Positions 8,849-17,223 of a stretch of DNA of 27,500 nt are shown one piece after another. Each line of letters begins with the position of its first letter. Position 1 is the stretch's first letter. Under the pieces are notes generated by a model. That model saw only the letters and a list, made by a program, of their open reading frames with translations, ran no database searches and had not been told where the DNA came from. Origin of the DNA: Cristatella mucedo (Eukaryota; Bryozoa; Phylactolaemata; Cristatellidae); the NCBI GenBank assembly GCA_009760855.2, contig WPIO01000533.1, forward strand, positions 1 to 27,500, written 5' to 3'. Made by a program: the position numbers and the translations under genes.

Positions 8849-11800
8849 GTACGTGACTGGTGTAGACGTGGCTTGCATCTATCCGTCTCGGCTCCTGCGT
8901 TGGCCTGCGAATGTCGTGAAACTCACGACCTGCTGGTTGACGTTTAGAAATGCATCGAATGTTTTTGAAGTGGTGGGGCAACAGCTAGCTATAATAGGAG
9001 ATGATGTTGACGGTGCCGTTCGATCACGTGTGATTCAATTGGCCAGATCTTTGCCCATAACGAGGGGCACTGCTTACAATGGATTTGTAAACGTATGTCG
9101 AAAGTGAGTACTGCAGCGACAGTCTACCTTGTGTGCCCATTGGCTGGCTGCATAACAAGGATGCACAATATCGCCTTGTTTATGCATAGCTGCAAGTTGT
9201 GCCACACCGAATGCAGCCCAGATGGCAGTCATACCTGTGTTGGACTAGCTAGATTTATGTTCTTTGCTGTTTGAAGCTGTGATATTAAACCTTTGCTTCC
9301 ACTTCTTGAGGGCTCAGGAAATCAGGAAACCCGGATCCAGCTCAGTTACTCTGACCTCTGACACGACCCCTGATCTCTACTCTTTCCTGATCTTGGCTTC
9401 TTTGCAATAGTGACTGAAGATCACGTTGGTGTGCATGCTGCTGTGAGTCGTTGGCCTCCTCGAATATCCTCCATCTTCCAAGTTGCCAATAGTCAGTCAG
9501 CACTTTGCCACAGCCTAGCTCTCTGCCTGCATGTGGCTGGTGCAACTAGCAGCTCCCCCCCCCCCACCACGGCACCCTGGCCTATGCTTAGGTACCCCTG
9601 CAAAGTGTGACAGGCCTTGCCCCTGCCGAGTCCATGCTGCATCTGACTCAAGCCTTCGGCAGCTGCTTCGCCTTGGCAGCTTGTGTTGGTGCTCATTAAA
9701 TCCAGTCATTACCTTGTTTCAAGTGGCAAGGATGGTTCATAGTGTCATGGCCCACGGACCATCGAATCAGCCACTACCATGGGATATAGCCTTGCAGTTT
9801 GGCTGCTCTCGCAATGCAGAGGCAAAGGACTTACAACGCATTCCATCCACCGTAATCACCAGACCCAGTGAACCGGTGGGTTAAATCGTTCAAGTCTCTA
9901 AAATCATGCTGCTAGTTGCTGAATGCACACCCACTGACCAGGCTTGCCCTCAGCCCGAATCCTATGAGGGCAGCTGACAGTGACCGTCCAATAGATTTGA
10001 TTTGGTCAGTCTGGACGGCAGGCCTACTCAAGTTCAACTCCTTGTGGGCACTGTGGAGTCTTGGCCTAGGAGTGCCCCGAAGGCTCGCGACCACAGCCAC
10101 AACAGAGCAAAGGTTTAATAACAATAATAATAATAATAATAATCGTCATCATAATCATAGCAATTTTGTATAGTTTCCTTACAGAACTTAATATTGTTCT
10201 AGGTGCTTTACATAAGGTGTAAAGAAAGCTAATATGGTTACTGGCACCGTGCATAGTGTCAGCACTCATAAGCCCACAAAGGACATTTCACAAGGACCCA
10301 ACTAATGCTAAACATACGTGTTTTTTAGCTTCTGATTAAATGTCGTAAAGTCAGGGGGTGTCATGACATATGACGGGAGTGAGTTCCAGGCTTTGGGAGC
10401 ATGCAAACTAAAGCTACAGTCTCCAAAGTATATGAAGTTGGTTCGAGGCACAGCTCAACGACTTAAATCAGAAGAACAAGTGGTACGATTCATAGCCTGA
10501 TTGGGTATTAGTTTTGATAGGTGGACTGTAGCAAGAGAATGAAGGAACCAGAATGAAGGGACCAGAAAGTTGGTGGCAAAAGCTGTAAGTCGATACAATA
10601 CATGATGAATTGCCAGTTCAGGTCAGCGAGAAGTGGTGTAATGTGGCAAAGGCACCGGCTCACGACTGCCAAGCCTGGCTTCAGAGTTTTGCACTAACTG
10701 TCAGCCCCTAGTTGCACAGGTCGAACGTCTGAGGGTGGTGAGTTACAAAAGTCGAGATGAGATTTAAGAATGCATGGGCTAACTTGAATGTGATATATGT
10801 CTAAGCAGGTCAAATTTTCTGCATTTTATTAGGCAGCTGGAAGTAGGCCGACTTTACTGTAGAGTTTGTGTTCGTCTAGTGACAGGCCATGTTGGAACAA
10901 GTCACCTAGCTTTCCCGCCGATGCTACAGGAGATATTTGGCAGAGCTAATATTGAGTGATAGGTTTTCTCATTTCTGAATCGCATTGGGTTTGTCAATAA
11001 CTAGTGAGTTTTTGTATTGTCATTCAATTTGAGAAAGTTTGTTGCCATTTAAGTGCAGATGTCAGTAATGCATACAAGGGAGTTGAGAGAGTTTACTGAC
11101 TGGACGGCTGGAAGAGATCAAAGCATAGGTACAGCTGTGCGTCATCGGCATGGAAATAAAAGCCTGGATTATACCTATCGATTACTTTGGCAAGAGGAAG
11201 AGTAGAAATTGTGAAAAGATACTGACCAAGCATAGTGTTGAGCTATGGATCGTCGGAGTGCAATAACTCCAAGTGTGAGGGTCAGGATTGCAAAATGCCG
11301 AACTTGGCCGTAACATAACGATATTGATTATAATAATAATAATGCATTCTCTAGCACCCTCTAGCTAAATCTCCTTCTGGGTGTTTGCATACTATGCTGT
11401 ATCATTTCGGGTCGTAACCACCTGAATGAAGCAAGGGGGTTGGGTGCCTCCTTTGCGAGATCTGCACCTTTGGTGTGCTATTCGTGGTCGTTGTAGGGAT
11501 ACCGTCCCCCCTGCTGCAAAGCTACATAGTGCCATGGTGGTACTAGGTGAGCCGTGATGGCACACTAGGTAAGGCGGATGCTTTTCACGACTTCGGTCCC
11601 GGCGTCGTGGGTTCAAATCCTGCCGTGGGCAATCCTTTATCACCACTGCAAGCGGTGGTGATAGCATTAAGGCTCTTCTGTCGCTATACAAAAGAGGCTG
11701 TTAAATCAGCTAGTATTTAACTCAACTCGTCAAGTATGATGGTATACCTTTTAGGAAGAAAAATCACAGCAAATTTCAGGTAATTTATCAATGCAAAATC

Positions 11801-13659
11801 TCTTTAATCACACCACTCATACTCCTTTAAAATAATCATTTATTCTTGCTAAATGGCTAATTAGTGAAAGACTGAAATTAAGTTGCCCTTTAATAGATTT
11901 CCAGCAAAAAATGTGTACCATATCTGGAAGAGGAAGATAGTGCACTGCGAATTTAGCAAAACTGGTAAACCCGAAGCACAGCAGAGAAAATTTGAAATAA
12001 ATCATAAATCTGTATTCGCACGGTAAGTGTTATCAAGCAGCTTTTTAAATGCCCGAGAGACAGAAACAGAAAAAGCTGACCGACTTGCTCACCGTGCTTC
12101 AGAGATGTAGTCGTGCCAGCAACAGTGGGCTGCAGAGATTCAAAAGGCAACATTGCTGCTGTAGAGCAAAACGAAAAAGGAATTGCTCGATTAAAATTAT
12201 GTAAAATTTAAAAAAAAATTCTGTTCCTTGCAAATACCTTGTGGTGGCTAAGCGTGTTCAACTTTAACCATGAGAGTGCATGTTGCAGCTACACATGCAT
12301 GTAAACAAATTATCTTCACATTTTTTGCTGTAATACTCGTCATTGCTGGACCGTTGTAGTAGTGCTATAAATATACTAATCACATAGGAATATTAGTGTG
12401 ACGTCAGGGACTGTGCCGGACTCACTACCGAACTGACCTAGGTTATTATTGGGCTTGTTAGCCTGGACGTAGGTATAAATGGTAGGCTGGGCTTGTTAAT
12501 TAAGGGGGCTGAACCTTGCCTGTGCCAGCACTATAATAGCAGACTATGCATAACTGCCCAACCGACTCGAGGGGGCAGCCTTCCTAAGCCCGTGCTGTCC
12601 GATCTGCTCTCGATATGGCGATGCTGTAATGATACTTTGTAATGATGTAGCTAGTGTAATTTGCTCTTTGATCTGACTCGTCGGCGCCCGAAACCGACAG
12701 GCAGGAGTAGTCCACTTCCAATTCTAGCGTCAGAGGGACCACGTGATAAATTCTCATTCACATGTTTCATTTTACTGTGTGTGTATGCATCTCTTATACT
12801 TCAGTGTGTGCTGTTTTTTTGTAACTCCCTCTCCACTCAGCCTGTGTACGTTCTCCACGAGTGCAAGCCTGCTGCAGCGCTTACACGAACCGGTGGCTGT
12901 GTCCATGCATCGGCTTGTGCGTGCACCGACGCACCCAGTCCTGGCACACCTAATTCCAGCTCACGTCCAGTCCCTGCGGCTGCACAGCTCATAGACGAGC
13001 ATTCGGCGACCAGTTAAGCTGCATGCTGTCATCTTCAGTTGCCTATGTTGCACCCCTCGCGTCATGCAAACGATGGATACTCAGCCTGTTATAGGGCGGC
13101 AGCAGAATAAATGCCTCGCGATTGCAATGCCACATGCAAAAGTGTCGCAGGACACATCAAAATGAGCCTCTGCTTTCCGAGCTGGCCATGGAGCAGCTGC
13201 AGGCGTGTGCTAACGTCCCGGGCTGCGTTTTGTAGGCTCTTTGCTGATGGCATCGTCAACTGGGGTAGAATTGCAGTGCTTATGCTTTTCGGCTACTCGG
13301 TGGCCATCGAATGCATGCAGCAAGGTGTGCCCGAATTCCTTGGTGAAATCGTCAAATACCTAGTGAAGTTCATCGTCACCGAGCGAGTGGGCAGCGCCGT
13401 CAAATCCATCGTCTCGTGGATAGCTGAGCAGGGGGGCTGGGTAAGTGATGAGCAGGCCAATTGTTTGCCAGCTACTCTCACTCACGATCGCGTGAGCAGT
13501 GTGCCGTCCGGTAGGCAGCACCCAGTGAGTGCTGCCAGCGAGCGCCGGACGCGAGTGGCTTCCTGTGCTGTCGTGCAGCCGCTAGTGTCCGGCGCTCGGC
13601 TTGCGGTGGTTTGTGTCATGGTCGCCGTGGTCACCACGGCCTCTCGGTTCGTTCGATGA
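8661..13659 (+). CDS. BAK1: BAK-like BCL2-family apoptosis effector, four exons, 209 aa
   Basis: Exons are 8661-8848, 8948-9103, 13236-13440 and 13579-13659. The lengths sum to 630 nt with phases 2, 2 and 0 and no stop before TGA. The protein is 209 aa, against 211 for human BAK. BH3 is V-G-Q-Q-L-A-I-I-G-D-D at residues 72-82, nearly the human BAK BH3 in sequence and position. BH1 contains N-W-G-R at 123-126 followed by an FGY like human BAK. BH2 is W-I-A-E-Q-G-G-W at 176-183. The C-terminus has a short hydrophobic segment (about 191-203) and ends R-F-V-R, a tail anchor suited to the mitochondrial outer membrane. A BH4-like V-V-W-S-F-M-R-H-R lies near 28-36. BAK proteins oligomerise in that membrane, release cytochrome c and are restrained by pro-survival relatives. 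BAX or BOK is less likely because of the BH3 and BH1 details. The start ATG is the first in frame after a stop at 8634; its context is weak at -3. Confidence 0.92.
8849..8947 (+). other. BAK-like gene, intron 1 (99 bp, phase 2)
   Basis: Starts GTACGT and ends GTTTAG. Its length is a multiple of three and it has no in-frame stop, so retention would add 33 residues between the BH4-like region and BH3. Confidence 0.8.
8948..9103 (+). CDS. BAK1: BAK-like gene, exon 2, BH3 domain
   Basis: Encodes N-A-S-N-V-F-E-V-V-G-Q-Q-L-A-I-I-G-D-D and the following helix, ending at a split lysine codon before GTGAGT. The invariant BH3 leucine (residue 76), glycine (80) and aspartate (81) are present. BH3 is the surface by which BAK is activated and by which pro-survival relatives hold it. 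Confidence 0.93.
9555..9565. repeat. Poly-C run, 11 bases
   Basis: Homopolymer inside intron 2 of the BAK-like gene, likely length-variable and prone to sequencing error. No function assigned. Confidence 0.9.
10112..11280 (-). mobile_element. L2-clade LINE, 5'-truncated copy C (antisense in BAK intron 2)
   Basis: Read on the minus strand this runs from the end of the reverse transcriptase through the 3' UTR to an ATT-rich tail at 10112-10142. The Y-A-D-D catalytic box appears as H-A-D-D. Near 10380-10440 it encodes F-G-D-C-S-F-S-L-H-A-P-K-A-W-N-S, matching the conserved L2 C-terminal segment in copies A and B. It has several stops (TGA, TAA) and small indels. The tail TGTAAAGCACC, then TTAAGTTCTGTAAGG, matches the tails of the other copies. 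Antisense to the host gene, so less likely to disturb splicing. Confidence 0.85.
11326..11343. repeat. TAA/ATT microsatellite
   Basis: Short run of ATT and AAT triplets just beyond the 5' end of L2 copy C. It may be the tail of another retroposed copy. Confidence 0.6.
11549..11715 (+). mobile_element. SINE-B copy 1 (tRNA-derived)
   Basis: It has a tRNA-like head with an A-box-like stretch (ATGGCACACTAGGTAAGGCG) and a B box (GGGTTCAAATCC). The family body follows: GCAATCCTTTATC, CTGCAAGCGGTGGTGATAG, TTAAGGCTCTTCTG, CTATACAAAAGAGGCTGTTAAATC. Other copies lie at 14830, 20221 and 22954. It sits in BAK intron 2 in sense orientation. Confidence 0.8.
13236..13440 (+). CDS. BAK1: BAK-like gene, exon 3, BH1 and BH2 domains
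   Basis: The acceptor is GTTTTGTAG. The exon codes for L-F-A-D-G-I-V-N-W-G-R-I (BH1) through W-I-A-E-Q-G-G-W (BH2). The donor GTAAGT falls exactly after the BH2 tryptophan codon. An intron at this point of BH2 is a recurrent feature of BCL2-family genes and supports the model. The segment F-G-Y-S-V-A and E-Q-G-G-W are closest to BAK among family members I know. Confidence 0.95.
13441..13578 (+). other. BAK-like gene, intron 3 (138 bp, phase 0)
   Basis: Starts GTAAGT and ends CTGTGCTGTCGTGCAG. The length is a multiple of three and the BAK frame has no stop in it, so retention would insert 46 residues between BH2 and the tail anchor. A weaker in-frame acceptor at 13517-13518 would insert 20. 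Confidence 0.75.
13579..13659 (+). CDS. BAK1: BAK-like gene, exon 4, C-terminal tail anchor
   Basis: Codes for 26 residues ending TGA. Hydrophobic V, A, C and M residues (L-A-V-V-C-V-M-V-A-V-V) are followed by R-F-V-R. The hydrophobic run is shorter than in human BAK, but a moderately hydrophobic helix with basic flanks is typical of mitochondrial outer-membrane tail anchors. It is in frame with exon 3 whether or not intron 3 is spliced. No clear AATAAA was found nearby. Confidence 0.78.
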   Translation, partial: PLVSGARLAVVCVMVAVVTTASRFVR

Positions 13660-14224
13660 GCTGCCACTCGTCGCAGCTCAACTAGCATGTATGCAGCAGC
13701 GCCGAGTGAATTACTGTCCTGTCCGAGTGGCTGCTACAGTTTTGCTGTTAAAAAGATTGCTGAATGGTGGAGATGCTGCTCGACGTATGTACAGAGCAAG
13801 TTACCGAGTCTCCAGCTCGAGCAGCTAATGCTCGCGTGTCGTCAGCATCCCGCGAGCACTGCCATAAGTAAATGTTTGCCGTTTCTGTCAGCTGCTCTGT
13901 GTAGGTCTATGAGAACGAAGTGAGTGCTTTTCTGGAAAGCTTTGCTTAGCATCCTCAAGGCCTGAGCGACTTTCGATGAGCATACAGTAGCCAACAGCCT
14001 CCATCGCATGGCAACAGAGATAAAAATGAGAAACGTAGCAGAATAATAGAAAGGCAATCGGGGAAGGAGGGAGCTGTATAGAAATAGCAGCACATGAAGG
14101 TTGGAAATGAAATGACTGACTGAACTTGCAGCATGAGAAGAGAAGACATTGCCGTTGTGCATAAACGGTGCGATTGTGCTGAGCAAGGTAGGACTTTAGA
14201 ACTCCCCCCTTGCCCCTACGTTAG
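13660..14224. other. Downstream flank of the BAK-like gene; no gene seen
   Basis: This should hold the 3' untranslated region of the BAK-like transcript. Only small overlapping ORFs occur and no canonical polyadenylation hexamer was identified. Confidence 0.4.
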
Positions 14225-14228
14225 TGGC

Positions 14229-14276
14229 TCCTCGGATGACTGTTGCCAGTTGTCCTCGGATGACTGTTGCCAGTTG
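14229..14276 (+). repeat. 24-bp tandem duplication
   Basis: TCCTCGGATGACTGTTGCCA plus GTTG occurs twice in a row, 14229-14252 and 14253-14276. It lies at the outer edge of the inverted L2 fragment. Confidence 0.9.
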
Positions 14277-14578
14277 ACATCAGCACTCTAGGGTCTTCCA
14301 GTGAGATAGGACCTGAACCATTGAATTACAGTGCCAGTGATGCCCAGTGGAAATGAGAGGCGTTCGAGAAGAACTCGGTGATCAATAATATCAAGCACTA
14401 CCGGAAGATTGAGTGTAGTAAGCAGTGAAACCCACCTAAGTCAGCATTCTCGAGACTGTTGCTTTACTCTCACAAGACTCTAAGGAGTGATTGGCTCTAA
14501 AACCTTAGTGGAACTGACATGCTAGATTTGAAATGTCTATGCAACAGTTTAGCTTGTCTGCCACTACTCATTTCAGGC
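14253..14578 (-). mobile_element. L2 LINE fragment, inverted 5' portion (copy D)
   Basis: On the minus strand this encodes L2 reverse-transcriptase sequence from a segment matching R-A-N-H-S (as in copy A near 15760) through L-D-I-I-D-H-R-V-L-L-E-R-L to G-I-T-G-T-V-I-Q-W-F-R-S-Y-L-T-G-R. It has frameshifts and stops. It abuts at 14578 the sense fragment carrying the next part of the same reverse transcriptase. Confidence 0.8.
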
Positions 14579-14720
14579 GGTCGTTAATCCGTGATGCCCT
14601 AAAGTATGTGGTAACCCAGGCTTTGGTCTTACGGCCCCTTCTTTTTACCATCTATATAGTCCCTCTGGCCGATGTCATTTGTAAATGCAATTTTGACTCT
14701 ATTTTACACTGATCCCAACC
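14579..14720 (+). mobile_element. L2 LINE fragment, sense 3' portion (copy D)
   Basis: In sense orientation it encodes L-R-P-L-L-F-T-I-Y-I-V-P-L-A-D-V-I-C-K, the segment just before the Y-A-D-D box in copy A (near 16040-16110). The match fades after about 14715, before the catalytic box. Together with the inverted piece at 14253-14578 it forms one 5'-inverted copy. Confidence 0.75.
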
Positions 14721-14829
14721 AAACTCTACCAATCCTTCGAGCATAATCCATTGTAAGCCTTGCCTCTTGTGCGACTGCCTAAATACCTTCCTTTCTGCAT
14801 CGATCCAATGAAACTCAGCTCTATGCATC

Positions 14830-14978
14830 ACAGCCTGGGTCGTGGGTTCGAATCCTGCTGCAGGCAATTCTTTAGTGTCTACTGCAAACGGAAGGATGGC
14901 CACTAAGGCTCTTCTTCTGCCTATATATAAATGAGGCTGTTGAAACCTTATGTATTAATAATAATAATAATAATAACG
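14830..14978 (+). mobile_element. SINE-B copy 2, truncated in the tRNA head
   Basis: It begins in the T arm: GGGTCGTGGGTTCGAATCCTG, less one base, is the B-box region. GGCAATTCTTTAG, CTGCAAACGGAAGG, CTAAGGCTCTTCTTCTG, ATAAATGAGGCTGTTG and a (TAA)n tail at 14955-14977 follow. The A-box half is missing or unrecognisable. Confidence 0.75.
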
Positions 14979-14989
14979 CTATAATAAAT

Positions 14990-15126
14990 GCTGGTTTGGT
15001 CCAGCGGTTAAGGTGCTCGCCCCCGACCATGGTCTGGCTGAGGTCGTGGGCTCGAGCCCGGAGGCATATGTGAAGCGCCTGAATAGAGATTAAGTTCTCT
15101 CGGGGCGCTATACAAATGAATTATAT
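14990..15126 (+). mobile_element. SINE-A copy 1 (tRNA head, L2-derived tail)
   Basis: The head GCTGGTTTGGTCCAGCGGTT with AAGGTGCTCGCC contains an A-box. GTGGGCTCGAGCCC is the B box. The tail TGTGAAGCGCC, GAGATTAAGTTCTC, GGGGCGCTATACAAATGAAT corresponds to the 3' end of L2 copies A-C. It directly follows the (TAA)n tail of SINE-B copy 2. An internal RNA polymerase III promoter is implied by the boxes. Confidence 0.88.
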
Positions 15127-15254
15127 TTCTTATTATTTTTTAATGTGTAATAATGCATGTATCAATAACAATGTGTGTGTGGCTTCTATAAGGGTGCACC
15201 CTTTCATAAAACAACTGTGCCAGGCTCGAACCGACAGCCAGTTGTATTCGTCGT

Positions 15255-17223
15255 CTAAGCCAGTGGTCCTTGTGATGATCTAGTTGATCGCTTCTCTAGC
15301 TTCTTTGTCAACAAGATAGACAAGATCAGGCAGTCCACCCCTAAGATGACAGCATCCCCCCTGGAATCATGTCCCACAATTCCTTGCAGCACCTCAATGT
15401 CTCCCTTCAAGGAGGTCACTAATGACCTCGTCATGTAGCTTAATTCCCAATCCAAAAAAAAACTTGTCCTCTAGACCCTTTTCCCACAGTCCCGCTTCTA
15501 CGATGCGTTGATCTGCTGCTGTCATGCATAACTAACATCATAAATGTGTCATTAGCCTAAGGTCATGTCCCAGCACCTTTCAAAAAGGCTTAAGTCAGGC
15601 CACTACTCAAGAAAGCAACACTAGACCAAGAGAACTTGAGCAGCTTCTGCCCACTCTCCCTTTTACCGTTACTATCAAAGACAGTGGAACGTGTCGCGGC
15701 AGACCAGCTGAACTCATATATTGAAACTTTAAACATTGTTAGTAAGTTCCAGTATGGTTTAGAGCTAATCACTTCACAGAGTCGGCATTGCTTCGGCTAT
15801 ATACGGACCGTCTTAGGAATGCAGACTTAGGGAAGAGTATCTCTTCTTGTTTTGCTGGATGTTTTGGCTGCTTGTGATACCATCGATCAACAAGTCCTTC
15901 TTGAGTGCCTCTCAGCTCGCCCTGGGCATCACTGGCACTGCATTGCAATGATTCAGGTCCTATCTTTGAGGAGACTCCAGAGAATTGATGTAAATGGTCA
16001 AAGATCATCCGATAAACCACTGAAATATGGGGTACCTCAGAGATCTGTGCTTGGTCCTGTTCTGTTCACGGTTTATACTCGCCTTCTTGTCGATGTGATT
16101 GCCAAGCACAATCTAGGCCTTCACTTCTTTCTATGCAGATGACACTCAGTTGAACCTTTGCTCTAATCCCTCCCAGCCCTCTAGCACGTTGAATTCTCTC
16201 AACTCCCTTGCTGCATGAATTGATGACATCCACACGTGGATGGCAGCAAGCTTTCTTAAATTCAATTATGATATAACCAACTTACTAGTTATGGGCAAAC
16301 CAGATGTGATTCGGAAATTGAAAAGGCTAACGGTCAAAATCTGTTCTGCCAGCATATCTCCTGTTGAATCTGCACGAAATCTAGGTGTCATGTTCCAAAG
16401 TGACCATGTAATAGATGACCACATCAGCTCCGCAGTCAAGTCTGACTACTTTCAGCTACATAACATTGCTGAAATTTGGGCTTGCTTAGACAGGGATACT
16501 ACATAAAAATTGGTCCATGCATTTGTGACATTCCGTTTCGATTTCTGTAACTGATTGCTTGCTAGTCTATCTGTCTATGCAATCAGGCACTTACAGTTGA
16601 TGCAAAACTCCCCAGCTAGGCTTGTCTATCGTGAGCGGCGCAGTTGCCATATCTCACCACTTCTGGCTTGCTCCCAGTCTAGCAAAGCATCGATTTCAAT
16701 GATGTGTCACTCTTTAGGTCCCTTCATTCTTTGACTCCAGCATACCTATCAGATCTACTCCCACACCGGGCTAGTTATCGTACCACCTGCTTTTCTGAAT
16801 CTAATCATTTAGCTACACCTCGTTTGAACCTGAAAACCTTTGGAGACCCTGCCTTTAGTTCGTATGCTCCCAAAGCCTCGATCTCACTTCCAACTAGCAT
16901 CACGTCATCCCCCTCCGGCTTGACATTTAAAAAGGCGAAAAACGCACCTATTTCTCACACTATTTAGTGCATCCGTGTGATTTATCCTTTGTGTGCTTAT
17001 GCATGCTGACACGGTGCATGCTGACACTGTATATGCTGCCACTAACCATATTTGCGTGCTGACACTGTGCATGTCACCTCTTTGTTCAGGTTGTTGTCAT
17101 TGAGCATGTTATCACTAAACATTTGATCGAGCCTCCTTTGCAGCAAGCGTAAAGTGCCTAGAAAGAGATGGCAGTTCTCATAGGGCGCTATGCAAACTCA
17201 CAATTATTATTACTACTATTACT
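15255..17223 (+). mobile_element. L2-clade LINE, 5'-truncated copy A
   Basis: This is the longest LINE copy. It starts in the linker before the reverse transcriptase (pattern like S-F-F-V-N-K-I-D-K-I near 15290-15325). It continues through S-L-L-P-L-L-S-K-T-V-E-R-V (about 15660-15695), L-D-V-L-A-A-C-D-T-I-D-Q (about 15855-15890) and G-V-P-Q-R-S-V-L-G-P (about 16030-16060) to Y-A-D-D (about 16131-16142). The Y-A-D-D lies in a shifted frame. The C-terminal F-G-D-P-A-F-S-S-Y-A-P-K-A segment is near 16840-16880. A 3' UTR rich in CATGCTGACAC words and an ATT-rich tail (17202-17223) complete it. Frameshifts and stops make it non-coding today. The clade is named from these conserved segments. Confidence 0.9.

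Larger units (their letters stand above)
9104..13235 (+). other. BAK-like gene, intron 2 (4.1 kb, phase 2)
   Basis: Starts GTGAGT and ends GTTTTGTAG. It contains an 11-base C run (9555-9565), an antisense L2 3' end (10112-11280), TAA/ATT microsatellites and a SINE-B copy (11549-11715). From 11716 to 13235 nothing further is recognised apart from short chance ORFs. Confidence 0.85.

Noticed and set aside
8643-9107. Single-exon 154-codon gene
   Set aside because: The frame only looks continuous because intron 1 is 99 bp and stop-free. BH3 spacing, splice sites and phase-matched BH1/BH2 exons support the spliced model. The first codon of that frame is GTG, not ATG.
13687-13923. 78-codon ORF just after the BAK-like gene as another gene or exon
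   Set aside because: No BCL2-family or other domain. It lies where the 3' untranslated region is expected, and overlapping frames are also open.
14990-15060. Functional tRNA gene
   Set aside because: The head is tRNA-like but runs straight into an L2-like tail, and a second near-identical copy exists at 26393, so it is a SINE.
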